This document shows positions 1-7,389 of a DNA stretch of 16,001 bases, piece after piece. Position 1 is the stretch's first letter. Each line of letters opens with the position of its first letter. The notes below the pieces were generated by a model, which saw nothing but the letters and a program-made list of their open reading frames with translations, did not search any database and had not been told where the DNA came from. A program made the translations under genes and the position numbers. This DNA comes from Hyphomicrobiales bacterium (GTDB lineage Bacteria; Pseudomonadota; Alphaproteobacteria; Rhizobiales; Devosiaceae), in NCBI GenBank assembly GCA_028290345.1, contig JAQGKB010000298.1, positions 1 through 16,001 of the forward strand, in the 5' to 3' direction.

Positions 1-587
1 GCAAGGATATCCCGATCATCCACCGCTTCTACATCGGCTACTATTATGGGGCCAAGACGGCCAAGCCCGACACGAAGGTCCTTGAAAGCTACTCCGGCTC
101 GTTCATCGATCCGGCGGCCGGCAAGGAATATACGCTTTCGCTGATCAACCAGGGCTCCGACATCAATTTCGGCGTGGCCGGGGCGACCGGTGCGGGCGTG
201 ATCGATGCGGCCAAAGGGTCCAAGACCTTTGCCATCGGCGTCGATAGCAACCAGAACTACATGGCCCCCGGAAGCGTGCTGACCTCGATGATCAAGCGCG
301 TCGACAATCAGGCCTATGACATGATCAAGGCTGTGAACGACAAGACCTTCAAGGGCGGTACCGTGAAGTTCTACGGCCTTGCCGAAGATGGCGTTGCCGC
401 TGCCATGGACGACAACAACAAGGGCTTGATCGACCCCGCCGTCCTCAAGGAAGTCGATGGCCTGAAGGCCAAGCTCCTGTCGGGCGAAATCGTGGTCCCG
501 AACTTCTTCGATCTGAAGCCGGGCCAGAAGGAAATGGGAAAGCCGCCGATGGCGACCCCCGCATCGATCCAGAACGCCAAGAGCTAA
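1..587 (+). CDS. BMP-family ABC transporter substrate-binding protein (C-terminal part, 5' end outside window)
   Basis: Only the last 194 codons are present; the reading frame is open from base 3, so the start and any signal peptide lie to the left. The sequence has the hallmarks of the basic membrane protein (BMP/PnrA) family of periplasmic binding proteins. These include the run GVDSNQNYMAPGSVLTSM (codons near bases 237-290) followed by KRVDNQAYDMIK, which in this family forms part of the ligand pocket and hinge. Family members bind nucleosides or purine-like ligands and deliver them to the membrane permeases. The ATPase and both permeases follow on the same strand, so this is the binding component of that importer. 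A strong hairpin directly after the stop probably makes this gene more highly expressed than the rest, as is common for binding proteins. Family assignment is confident; the exact ligand is not readable from the sequence. Confidence 0.93.
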   Translation, partial: KDIPIIHRFYIGYYYGAKTAKPDTKVLESYSGSFIDPAAGKEYTLSLINQGSDINFGVAGATGAGVIDAAKGSKTFAIGVDSNQNYMAPGSVLTSMIKRVDNQAYDMIKAVNDKTFKGGTVKFYGLAEDGVAAAMDDNNKGLIDPAVLKEVDGLKAKLLSGEIVVPNFFDLKPGQKEMGKPPMATPASIQNAKS

Positions 588-595
588 GCAGTCAG

Positions 596-627
596 GACCG
601 CGGTTCCCCCAGGGGATCGCGGTCTTT
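596..627 (+). terminator. Strong hairpin with short T tract between binding-protein and ATPase genes
   Basis: Bases 596-608 (GACCGCGGTTCCC) pair with 612-624 to give a 13-bp stem including two G-U pairs, with a three-base loop (609-611). It is followed by TTTCTC. It begins 9 bases after the stop of the binding protein and ends about 25 bases before the ATPase start. Its likely role is a leaky terminator or an mRNA-stabilising 3' end that sets binding protein in excess over ATPase and permeases. The structure is seen in the sequence; the differential expression is inferred. Confidence 0.75.
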
Positions 628-650
628 CTCTACATTGCGGGAGCGTGTCT

Positions 651-2207
651 ATGCCCAGTGACGGACCTACGGTTGTAAGCCTGCGCAATATCGTCAAGCG
701 CTTCGGCAATTTCACCGCGATCCATGATGCTTCCATGGACATCCGGCAGGGCGAAATCCACGCCCTTGTCGGAGAGAACGGCGCCGGCAAGTCGACGCTG
801 ATGAATATCCTCTACGGTCTACTGTCCCGCAACGAGGGCGAGATCGAACTCTACAAGCGCCAGGTCCGCTTCGGCAATCCGCACGAGGCGATTGCCGCCG
901 GGATCGGCATGGTGCACCAGCATTTCAAGCTGGCCCCCAGTTTCACGGTGGCCGAGAACATCATTCTCGGGTCCGAGCCGCTGAAGCCCCTCTATCGCGT
1001 CGACCGGCAACGGGCCGAGCGCGAGACCAAGGCGATCAGCGAAAAATTCGGCCTCAACCTCGATCCGCGCGCCATCGTCGGTTCGCTGACGGTCGGCTTG
1101 CGGCAACGCGTCGAAATCCTCAAGACACTCTACCGCGATGCGCGCATCCTGATCCTCGATGAACCCACGGCGGTGTTAACTCCGCAGGAAACCAAAGAGT
1201 TGTTCGCCACCATGCGCTCGCTCGCAGATAGCGGACATTCGATCATCTTCATCACGCACAAGCTGCGCGAAGTCATCGATGCTGCCGACCGCATCTCCGT
1301 GATGCGACAAGGACGGATCGTAGCGACGATCGACAACGAGAATGTGACAGCCCAGGAAATTGCCAGTCTGATGGTGGGCCGGCCCGTGCTGTTGCGGGTT
1401 GCCAAGGACAAAGCCAAGCCGACGCCCGAAACCCTGCTCGACGTACGCGGGCTGGTGGCGCTGGGCGAGCGCGGCGATACCACCGTCGACAATCTTTCCA
1501 TGCAGATCCAGGCCGGTGAGATCGTCGGGCTGGCGGGCGTGCAGGGCAATGGCCAGGACGAATTGGTCGAGTGTATTGCCGGGCTGCGCCGGCCGGTTGC
1601 GGGCAGCGTTGCCATCTGCGGCACGCCCCTGGGCACCAATCCCCGGGCCAACCGCAAAGCTGGGCTCGCCTATATTCCGGCCGATCGCGGCGGAGTGGGG
1701 TTGTCGCTGCTCAGCGGCCTCTGGGAAAATCTCACGGTCGGGCATCTGGACAAGCTTCGGTTCGGACCCTTCCTCGACATTGGAAAGGCGCGCCGACAGG
1801 CGGCAGACCTGCTCAAGCAATATGACGTGCGCGGCGGTCAGCTCGACAAGCTCGCCAAGTCGCTGTCGGGCGGCAACCAGCAGAAGGTGCAGGTTGCCCG
1901 CGAATTGACCCGCGACGCGAGGCTGGTGATCGCCGAGCAGCCATCGCAGGGAGTCGATATCGGCGCCATCGAATCGATCCACCGGATTCTCGTGCAGATG
2001 CGCGATAGCGGCCACGCCGTGTTCGTCATCTCGGCCGACCTCGACGAGATTTTCTCGATCTCGGATCGCATCCTGGTCATCTACCGTGGCCAGATCGTCG
2101 CCAATCTCCTCGCCGAAGAAACCACCACCGAGGAGGTGGGCCGCTACATGGGTGGCCTCGCCACCGCGCAACCCGCTCTGGAAGAAGGCGCCAACCATGG
2201 CCGTTGA
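651..2207 (+). CDS. ABC transporter ATP-binding protein, tandem nucleotide-binding domains (BMP/nucleoside importer)
   Basis: This 518-residue cytoplasmic ATPase powers the importer and has two fused ABC domains, as in the RbsA/MglA and NupO/YufO families. Domain 1 has Walker A GENGAGKST (41-49), Q-loop near Q90, signature LTVG (146-149) with the QRVEILK run, Walker B LILDEP (D170, E171) and H-loop H203. Domain 2 has a degenerate P-loop, GVQGNGQDE (296-304) without the Lys-Ser/Thr, a canonical signature LSGGNQQ (405-411), and AEQPSQGVD where Walker B would be. One full and one degenerate site is normal for this family. I chose ATG at 651 because GGGAG (639-643) lies 7 bases upstream; a GTG two codons earlier (645) is too close to that site. 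The stop overlaps the start of the next permease by 11 bases, suggesting translational coupling. Confidence 0.95.
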   Translation: MPSDGPTVVSLRNIVKRFGNFTAIHDASMDIRQGEIHALVGENGAGKSTLMNILYGLLSRNEGEIELYKRQVRFGNPHEAIAAGIGMVHQHFKLAPSFTVAENIILGSEPLKPLYRVDRQRAERETKAISEKFGLNLDPRAIVGSLTVGLRQRVEILKTLYRDARILILDEPTAVLTPQETKELFATMRSLADSGHSIIFITHKLREVIDAADRISVMRQGRIVATIDNENVTAQEIASLMVGRPVLLRVAKDKAKPTPETLLDVRGLVALGERGDTTVDNLSMQIQAGEIVGLAGVQGNGQDELVECIAGLRRPVAGSVAICGTPLGTNPRANRKAGLAYIPADRGGVGLSLLSGLWENLTVGHLDKLRFGPFLDIGKARRQAADLLKQYDVRGGQLDKLAKSLSGGNQQKVQVARELTRDARLVIAEQPSQGVDIGAIESIHRILVQMRDSGHAVFVISADLDEIFSISDRILVIYRGQIVANLLAEETTTEEVGRYMGGLATAQPALEEGANHGR

Positions 2208-3324
2208 TACGTCTCCCCTGCCCCGAACGGGCTTTCCGATCGGCGCATGGCTGAAACCGGCCGTCCAGCCGATCGTCGCGCTAATCATAGCCGTCGTTGT
2301 TGGCGGCCTGCTGGTCCTTGTGCTCGGTGACAACCCGTTCCAGGTCTATTGGCTGCTGATCTCCGGCAGCGTCGTCGGCATGCCCAACATACTGGTGACA
2401 CTGCAGATGATGACGCCACTGCTGTTCACCGGTCTTGCGGTTTCGATCTCGTTCCGCGCCGGGCTGTGGAATATCGGCGCCGAAGGCCAGATGCTGGTCG
2501 GCGCACTGGTCGCCGGCTACATCGGCTATGCTTGGCCGATGCCCGGCTATCTGCACCTGCCGATCACTATCCTGGGCGCCTTCGCGGGTGGAGCGGCCTG
2601 GGCCGCCATTCCGGCGCTGCTGCGCGTCTATCTCAACGTGAACGAACTCGTCGTCTGCCTGATGATGAACCCGATCGCGCTGCTGCTGACCGGTTTCTTC
2701 GCCACCCACGTCTGGAAGGCACCGGGGCCGACCAACAAGCTGCCCGACGTCCTGCCGACGGCGGCGCTTCCACCCTTCTCCGTCTATTCGCAGGTCAATG
2801 GCGGCATCATCATCGCGCTCGTCTGTTGCGTGCTGTTTGCCATCATCAATGCCCGCACGGTGCGCGGCTTCGAATGGTAGATCATGGGGCTCAATCCGAA
2901 ATTCGCCTATTACGGCGGCATCGATGTGCCCAAGCGCGCGCTCTATGTGATGATGCTCAGCGGTGGCGTTGCGGGTCTTGCCGGGGCAGAGCAGGTCCTG
3001 GGCCAGTACGGCGCCTTCTATGACAATTTCTCGCCAGGGTACGGCTTTGACGGCATCGCAGTGGCGATGCTGGCCAATTTCAACCCGATCGGCGTGGTGC
3101 TCGCGGCGTTCCTGTTCGGGGCGCTGAACAGCGGCAGCGGCGTGCTGCAAATGATGACAAATCTCAGCAAATACCTGGTCCAGGTGCTGCAATTCATCAC
3201 CGTTCTGGTGCTCTCGGCTCAGTTCACTTGGGAGTGGCTAAAAATCCGCCGCAACACCACTGCCACCAAGCTTACCGATCAGATCAACCCGTCCGGTACG
3301 GCCGGCGCCAAGAAGGAAGCGTAA
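2197..3324 (+). pseudogene. ABC transporter permease 1 (BMP/nucleoside type), interrupted by an in-frame TAG
   Basis: One frame encodes a permease of the BPD_transp_2 type (NupP/YufP-like, also RbsC-like), 375 codon positions in all, close to the usual size. The 5' part (227 residues) has several hydrophobic segments and the family motif LWNIGAEGQMLVGAL. A TAG codon at 2878-2880 then breaks the frame, after the residues RGFEW. The same frame resumes at once with IMGLNPKFAYYGGI, the conserved cytoplasmic coupling loop, and continues through more membrane segments to the TAA at 3322-3324. Relatives normally have a basic residue where the stop lies. An ATG occurs only 3 bases after the stop (2884), so re-initiation could give a split permease of 227 and 146 residues. 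Alternatives are a true nonsense mutation or a one-base sequencing error (for example from AAG or AGG). Neighbouring transporter genes look intact. The family call is firm; functional status is uncertain. Confidence 0.85.
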
Positions 3325-3325
3325 G

Positions 3326-4246
3326 ATGGATCTCGAAATCCTCAACTCGGCCGTACGCATTTCGACGCCGCTGGTCTTTGCCGCCATGGGAGGTCTGCTT
3401 ACCTACCAAGCGGGCATGCTCAATATCGCGCTCGACGGCTTCATGATCGTCGCCGCATTCACCGGCATCGCCACCGCCTACTTTACCGGCAATCTGGAGC
3501 TTGCGGTGCTGGGCGCCATCGCTTCCTCCGTGCTGCTGGCCGGCCTGATGGCACTGTTCAACATTCGCTTCCGGGCCCACATCTTCATCGCCGGCACGGC
3601 GGTGACGTTCCTCGCCTATGGCCTGACGGCGCTGCTGCTCAAGGGCGTGCTGGGACAGGACGGCGTCTTCACCTCGGACAGAATTCCGACTTTCCCCAGC
3701 ATCCGCCTGCCGATCATCGACAATATCCCGATCCTGGGGCCGATCATCAGCGGGCAGACGCTGCTGGTCTATGTCGCCTATCTCTTCGTGCCCGTTGTGG
3801 CCTGGTTCCTTTACAAGACCCGCTGGGGCCTGCGCCTGCGCGTCGTCGGGGAGGCGCCGGAGGCAGCAGCAGCGGCCGGCATTGCCGTGGACAGGGTAAA
3901 GATCCAGGCGATGCTGCTGTCTGGGCTGTTCTGCGGCTTCGGTGGGGCGTACCTGTCGCTGGCTTACGTTTCGCTATTCGCCAACAAGATGACCAATGAA
4001 CGCGGGCTGATCGCACTGGCGGCGATTTTCTTCGCCCGCGGCAATCCGTATATCACTGCGCTCGTGGCGCTGCTCTTCGGTGCCGCCACGGCGCTTTCGG
4101 TGCGGCTGCCGCAGATGACGGGGCTAGCGCCACAACTGCTGCAACTGATCCCGTACGTGGTGACGGTTCTGGCGCTGGTGGTGGTAGGCTGGCAGACGAC
4201 CCGCGCCCGCAGCCGCCATAGCGCATGGAAGTTCGATCTGACGTGA
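3326..4246 (+). CDS. ABC transporter permease 2 (BMP/nucleoside type)
   Basis: A 306-residue polytopic membrane protein of the BPD_transp_2 family (NupQ/YufQ-like), the partner permease of the same importer. Visible family features are the early GMLNIALDGFM motif (about residues 30-40), many hydrophobic helices, and a cytoplasmic coupling loop beginning TRWGLRLRVVGEAPEAA. After that comes AGI, and near the C-terminus GLIALAAIFFARGNP. The start is set by AAGGAAG (3313-3319), six bases before the ATG, inside the end of the preceding gene; the stop of permease 1 is separated by one base. The frame is intact throughout, unlike its neighbour. This is the last gene of the transporter operon, which then runs into a hairpin-rich convergent region. 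Substrate is inferred from the family to be a nucleoside or related N-heterocycle. Confidence 0.94.
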   Translation: MDLEILNSAVRISTPLVFAAMGGLLTYQAGMLNIALDGFMIVAAFTGIATAYFTGNLELAVLGAIASSVLLAGLMALFNIRFRAHIFIAGTAVTFLAYGLTALLLKGVLGQDGVFTSDRIPTFPSIRLPIIDNIPILGPIISGQTLLVYVAYLFVPVVAWFLYKTRWGLRLRVVGEAPEAAAAAGIAVDRVKIQAMLLSGLFCGFGGAYLSLAYVSLFANKMTNERGLIALAAIFFARGNPYITALVALLFGAATALSVRLPQMTGLAPQLLQLIPYVVTVLALVVVGWQTTRARSRHSAWKFDLT

Positions 4247-4253
4247 GCAGGAA

Positions 4254-4277
4254 CGCCGCGCCTCGAGGGGCGCGGCG
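4254..4277. terminator. GC-rich inverted repeat at the end of the transporter operon
   Basis: CGCCGCGCC (4254-4262) and GGCGCGGCG (4269-4277) form a perfect 9-bp stem around the six-base loop TCGAGG, starting 8 bases after the stop of permease 2. No T tract follows directly. It lies between convergent operons and could stop or stabilise transcripts from either side. The inverted repeat is seen; the terminator role is inferred. Confidence 0.55.
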
Positions 4278-4294
4278 GCCCCCCTCACCGCCGT

Positions 4295-4321
4295 CATTCC
4301 CGCGGGAATGCCCTCCTTTTT
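4295..4321. repeat. 16-bp perfect palindrome (REP-like) with downstream T run
   Basis: CATTCCCGCGGGAATG (4295-4310) is a perfect palindrome. Its context GTCATTCCCGCG...GCGGGAAT resembles short intergenic palindromic repeats that are common in alphaproteobacterial genomes. A run of five T (4317-4321) follows on the plus strand, so it may act together with the preceding hairpin as terminator for the transporter operon. Only one copy is in the window, so repeat status rests on resemblance. Confidence 0.5.
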
Positions 4322-4337
4322 CGTCCGGCCAAGCCCC

Positions 4338-5240
4338 TTACGCCGCCGGATGCACCTGCAGCCAGTGCTTGGCGATATCGAGCCGCCGGGTGACCCAAAC
4401 GTTGTCGTGCGAGGCGATGTAGTCGAGCAGCCGCGCCAGGGCCAGCGCGCGAGCAGGATGGCCCATCAGACGGCAGTGCAGGCCAACCGACATCATCTTG
4501 GGGGCCGAAGCGCCTTCCAGATACAGCATGTCGAAGGCATCCCGGTGGAAGTCGAAATAGTCCTTGCCGCTGCCGAACATGCCGTTGGTGAACTTGGCGT
4601 CGTTGTTGGTCTGGCTGTAGGGCACGACCAGATGCGGCTTGCCGTCGACCTGGGTGTAATACGGCAGATCGTCATTGTAGGCGTCGCTGTCGTAGAGGAA
4701 GCCGCCCTCTTCGGCGACGAGGCGGCGCGTGTTGACGCTGGGCCCATAGCGGCAATACCAGCCCAGCGGCCGGTCGCCGGTGGTCTGCTTCAGGCTGATG
4801 ATGGCCTTGCGGATGTGCTCACGCTCCTCGGCCTCGTCGAGCTTGTAGTGCTCGATCCAGCGCCAGCCGTGGCAGCAGATGTCATAGCCCGCCCGGGCGA
4901 TGGCGGTGGCCGCCGGCTGGTTGCGCTCCAGCGCCAGCGCGCAACCGAAGATGGTCATCGGCAGGCCGCGCTCGGCAAAGATGCGCATGATGCGCCAGAA
5001 ACCGGCGCGGCTGCCATATTCGAACATCGATTCGGCGGCGAGATCGCGCTCGCCGTTGGGGACCGGCGACGTAGCCATTTCAGTCAGGAAGAGCTCGGAT
5101 TTGCCGTCGCCGTCGCCGATATTGTATTCAGAGCCCTCTTCGTAGTTGAGGACGAAATTGACCGCCACTCGCGCCCCGCCAGGCCATTTCGGATCCGGAG
5201 GGTGAGCGCCGTAGCCGATCAGATCGCGGACGTGGGTCAT
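4338..5240 (-). CDS. PuuE-type allantoinase / polysaccharide deacetylase family hydrolase
   Basis: This 300-residue protein belongs to the NodB-like deacetylase fold and matches the PuuE (metal-independent allantoinase) branch. It starts with RDLIGYG..PP.P.WPGGARVAVNFVLNYEEG and has the ESMFEYGSRAGFWR run (70-83), ICCHGWRWIEHY (121-132), NTRRLVAEEGGFLYDSD (170-186), and SVGLHCRLMGHPAR (251-264). PuuE opens the hydantoin ring of allantoin to allantoate in purine breakdown. Where PuuE proteins usually read GWYTGRTGPNTRRL, this one has GWYCRYGPSVNTRRL, so it may be a subfamily with another cyclic amide or ureide as substrate. The ATG at 5238-5240 lies 19 bases after the SIS gene stop, making this the last gene of the minus-strand operon. 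Family is sure; allantoin as substrate is only plausible, supported by the ring-opening and amidase genes upstream. Confidence 0.88.
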   Translation of the reverse strand: MTHVRDLIGYGAHPPDPKWPGGARVAVNFVLNYEEGSEYNIGDGDGKSELFLTEMATSPVPNGERDLAAESMFEYGSRAGFWRIMRIFAERGLPMTIFGCALALERNQPAATAIARAGYDICCHGWRWIEHYKLDEAEEREHIRKAIISLKQTTGDRPLGWYCRYGPSVNTRRLVAEEGGFLYDSDAYNDDLPYYTQVDGKPHLVVPYSQTNNDAKFTNGMFGSGKDYFDFHRDAFDMLYLEGASAPKMMSVGLHCRLMGHPARALALARLLDYIASHDNVWVTRRLDIAKHWLQVHPAA

Positions 5241-5259
5241 GGTCGAAAAACTCCTGTGG

Positions 5260-6441
5260 CTAGCGTCCCGTCTCGGCGACGCGGAACTTGGTCATCGCCA
5301 GATGGTAGGCGAAAAGTTGCACAGGTACGGTATACGCCAAAGGAGAAAGTCGCTCGATCATCGGTGGCAGGCGAATGACCGCCGTGGAGAGTTGATTGAA
5401 GGTTGCGTTGTCGCGCGCGGTGACGGCGTAGACCTTGCCGCCGTAGCGCATCCCCTCTTCCGCCGTGTCGCGAGCCCGCGGCACCGAAAGCCCGTTCGGC
5501 GCGATCAGGAACAGCGGGTCACCCGGCTTCTGCGAGTGGTAATGATGATACTCCTCGAGCGGAATTGCGATCGCGTGGTCAGGCGTGCATTCCTTGACCT
5601 TTGCCGCGCCGAAGAAGGCAGAGGCAAAGGACGGACCGCCGGCGCAGAAGAGATAAATGCTTTTCATCGCTTCGGCCTCGGCAATCGCCTGGATCGCCGG
5701 CTCGTGTTCGCGAATGGCTTCGGCGATCTGTTCCGGCACGGCGAGCAACGCGTCCTGCAGTTCGCGGATGCGTGACGGCACGGCGCCGTTCTGGCGGCCA
5801 TATTCGAGCGCCAGCGCGCAAAGCAGGCCAAGCGCTGCGGTGCTGGCCTGGGTCGGCCAACCCTTGCGTTCGGCGTGGACGAACAGGGTATGATCGGCCT
5901 CGCGCATCAGGGTGGAGCCTACTGTGTTGCTCAGCACCAGCGTCTGTGCGCCGAGTGCCTTGGCCATGATTATGGCTTCGACGGTGCGCGGGGTTTCGCC
6001 CGATGAGCTGAGCCCGATCGCCAGCGTTTCCGCGTCGACGGGCTTGTTGAAATAATACGCCATGTCGAGTGCCTGCACCGGCTCGCAGGCGACCTTGAAC
6101 ATTTCTTCCAGCAGCGGCCGCGCGGCGATCATCACCGCCAGCGAGTCGCCGCACCCGGTGAGATAGATCCGCTTCAGTGGCTTGCCGGCGAGGCCACGGA
6201 CGATCTCCACGATGGCCGGCTGCTGCGTCATCAGGGTTTTGCGCAGGCAATCGGGTTGGCCTTCGATTTCGGTCCGGGTGATCTCGACGCGGCGGCGCCG
6301 GATCGGGTTGAGCGCATCGTCAATCGGCAAGGCCTTCAGCCGATTGGTCTCGCGCTCATAGAGCTCCTGGATGAGCTGGCGGGCACGAGCATCGAGCGGC
6401 GAACCCGGCGCAAGCAACGGCGTGGCGTATTGGGCGGTCAT
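5260..6441 (-). CDS. Tandem SIS-domain protein (GlmS isomerase-domain-like sugar isomerase/deaminase)
   Basis: A 393-residue cytoplasmic protein with two SIS (phosphosugar-binding) domains but no glutaminase domain, so it resembles the C-terminal half of GlmS and the AgaS/FrlB proteins. SIS 1 shows LTGCGDS (94-100) and the phosphate-binding SSSGET (145-150), then ERKGWPTQASTA (191-202). SIS 2 begins near residue 260. Compared with GlmS from memory, the catalytic Lys and Glu of the ALEGALKLKE motif are kept (K281, E284), while the first Glu is Phe (F277). A His of the ELKHGP loop has a counterpart (H299), but the C-terminal tail with the last catalytic Lys is missing. It probably isomerises or deaminates an aminated or conjugated sugar phosphate, not the glmS substrate. 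The ATG at 6439-6441 is 36 bases downstream of the epimerase stop. Exact substrate is unknown. Confidence 0.87.
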   Translation of the reverse strand: MTAQYATPLLAPGSPLDARARQLIQELYERETNRLKALPIDDALNPIRRRRVEITRTEIEGQPDCLRKTLMTQQPAIVEIVRGLAGKPLKRIYLTGCGDSLAVMIAARPLLEEMFKVACEPVQALDMAYYFNKPVDAETLAIGLSSSGETPRTVEAIIMAKALGAQTLVLSNTVGSTLMREADHTLFVHAERKGWPTQASTAALGLLCALALEYGRQNGAVPSRIRELQDALLAVPEQIAEAIREHEPAIQAIAEAEAMKSIYLFCAGGPSFASAFFGAAKVKECTPDHAIAIPLEEYHHYHSQKPGDPLFLIAPNGLSVPRARDTAEEGMRYGGKVYAVTARDNATFNQLSTAVIRLPPMIERLSPLAYTVPVQLFAYHLAMTKFRVAETGR

Positions 6442-6477
6442 CGGGCGGTTCCAGATTGTCAGGTCGGCCAGTCGCGA

Positions 6478-7389
6478 TCAGTTCGCGGCTTTGCCTGCTT
6501 CGATTGCGGCGCGGTAGGATTTGAGACCGGCGTCGAGCCGCAGCTTTGGCTGCCAGCCGAGATCGCGGCCGATTTTCGAGATATCGAACGCTGTCTGCAC
6601 ATCCGGCACGTCGTCGGCGCCGGGGACCAGCGCGATCGAAGCCCCGGCTATGCCGGCTTTGGCGATAGCGGCGATCTGCGGCATGGTCAGCGCCTCGCCG
6701 GAACCGACATTGTATTCCCGTGCAGGCAGGGTTTTGGCCACGAGCGCGGCAATCAACGCGTCAGCGGCGTCATCGACATGCAGGTAGTGGTAGACGAAGT
6801 CCGGCTCGCATGGGATTTCAGTGGTACGGCCGGCGGCGGCGTCGCGAATGATCGAGCCGAGATAGCAGTTGGCGCGGCGATACGGGCCGTAGACCCGCCC
6901 GATGCGCAGACTGACGCCTTCAAGCCCGTATTCCGAGGCAAAGCCCTGGATCAACTGCTCGCAGGCGACTTTGGTGGCGCCGTAGACCGAGGTCGGGCGC
7001 AGCGGCGTATCCTCGGTGATGGTTGCCGGCCCGACATCGCCATAGACCGAGATCGACGAGCAAAACACAAACCGCGCCATGTTGTGGACGCGAGCCAAGT
7101 CGAGCAGCACCGCGGTGCCGTTGATGTTGACGTCGACGAGCAGCAGCGGCTGGCCCTTTGCCATCATCGGGCCCGAGATGGCACCGCAATGGATGATGGC
7201 GTCGATGTTGTCCAGCTCGATCAAGGTTTCGAGCGCTACCCGATCGGTCAGGGCCACGATCTTGAGTTCGGTATCGCCGCGGCCGAAATCGGTGACATCG
7301 ACAGCGGTGACGCAGTGGCCGGCCGCCTTCAGCCGCTCCCGCAGCGCCATGCCGATAAGGCCGGCGCCGCCAGTGACGAGTACGTTCAT
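6478..7389 (-). CDS. NAD-dependent epimerase/dehydratase family protein (extended SDR)
   Basis: This 303-residue extended short-chain dehydrogenase has the nucleotide-binding motif VTGGAGLIG (5-13) and an acidic residue at the end of strand 2 (AVDVTD), which fits NAD(H). The catalytic set is Ser in CSSISVYG (110-117), Y136 and K140 in SVYGATK. The family covers nucleotide-sugar epimerases and sugar-acid dehydrogenases such as uronate or erythronate dehydrogenases; HCGAISGPMM recalls the latter group. The ATG at 7387-7389 overlaps the TGA of the SDR gene by four bases (ATGA), so translation is coupled. The frame remains open 93 codons upstream, but that extension lies inside the SDR gene and has no family resemblance. 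The role is inferred to be oxidation or epimerisation of the sugar moiety handled by this operon. Confidence 0.9.
   Translation of the reverse strand: MNVLVTGGAGLIGMALRERLKAAGHCVTAVDVTDFGRGDTELKIVALTDRVALETLIELDNIDAIIHCGAISGPMMAKGQPLLLVDVNINGTAVLLDLARVHNMARFVFCSSISVYGDVGPATITEDTPLRPTSVYGATKVACEQLIQGFASEYGLEGVSLRIGRVYGPYRRANCYLGSIIRDAAAGRTTEIPCEPDFVYHYLHVDDAADALIAALVAKTLPAREYNVGSGEALTMPQIAAIAKAGIAGASIALVPGADDVPDVQTAFDISKIGRDLGWQPKLRLDAGLKSYRAAIEAGKAAN

Noticed and set aside
1176..2333. A 385-codon open frame on the minus strand opposite the ABC ATPase
   Set aside because: Antisense shadow; the ATPase on the plus strand has all ABC motifs.
2881..3324. Treating the downstream half of permease 1 as a separate small membrane protein gene
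   Set aside because: It is in the same frame, directly continues the permease family sequence, and its ATG has no clear Shine-Dalgarno; a disrupted single gene is simpler.
4308..5378. A 356-codon open frame on the plus strand opposite the PuuE homologue
   Set aside because: Rich in Ala, Val, Arg and Gly with no motif, and antisense to a well-matched hydrolase gene.
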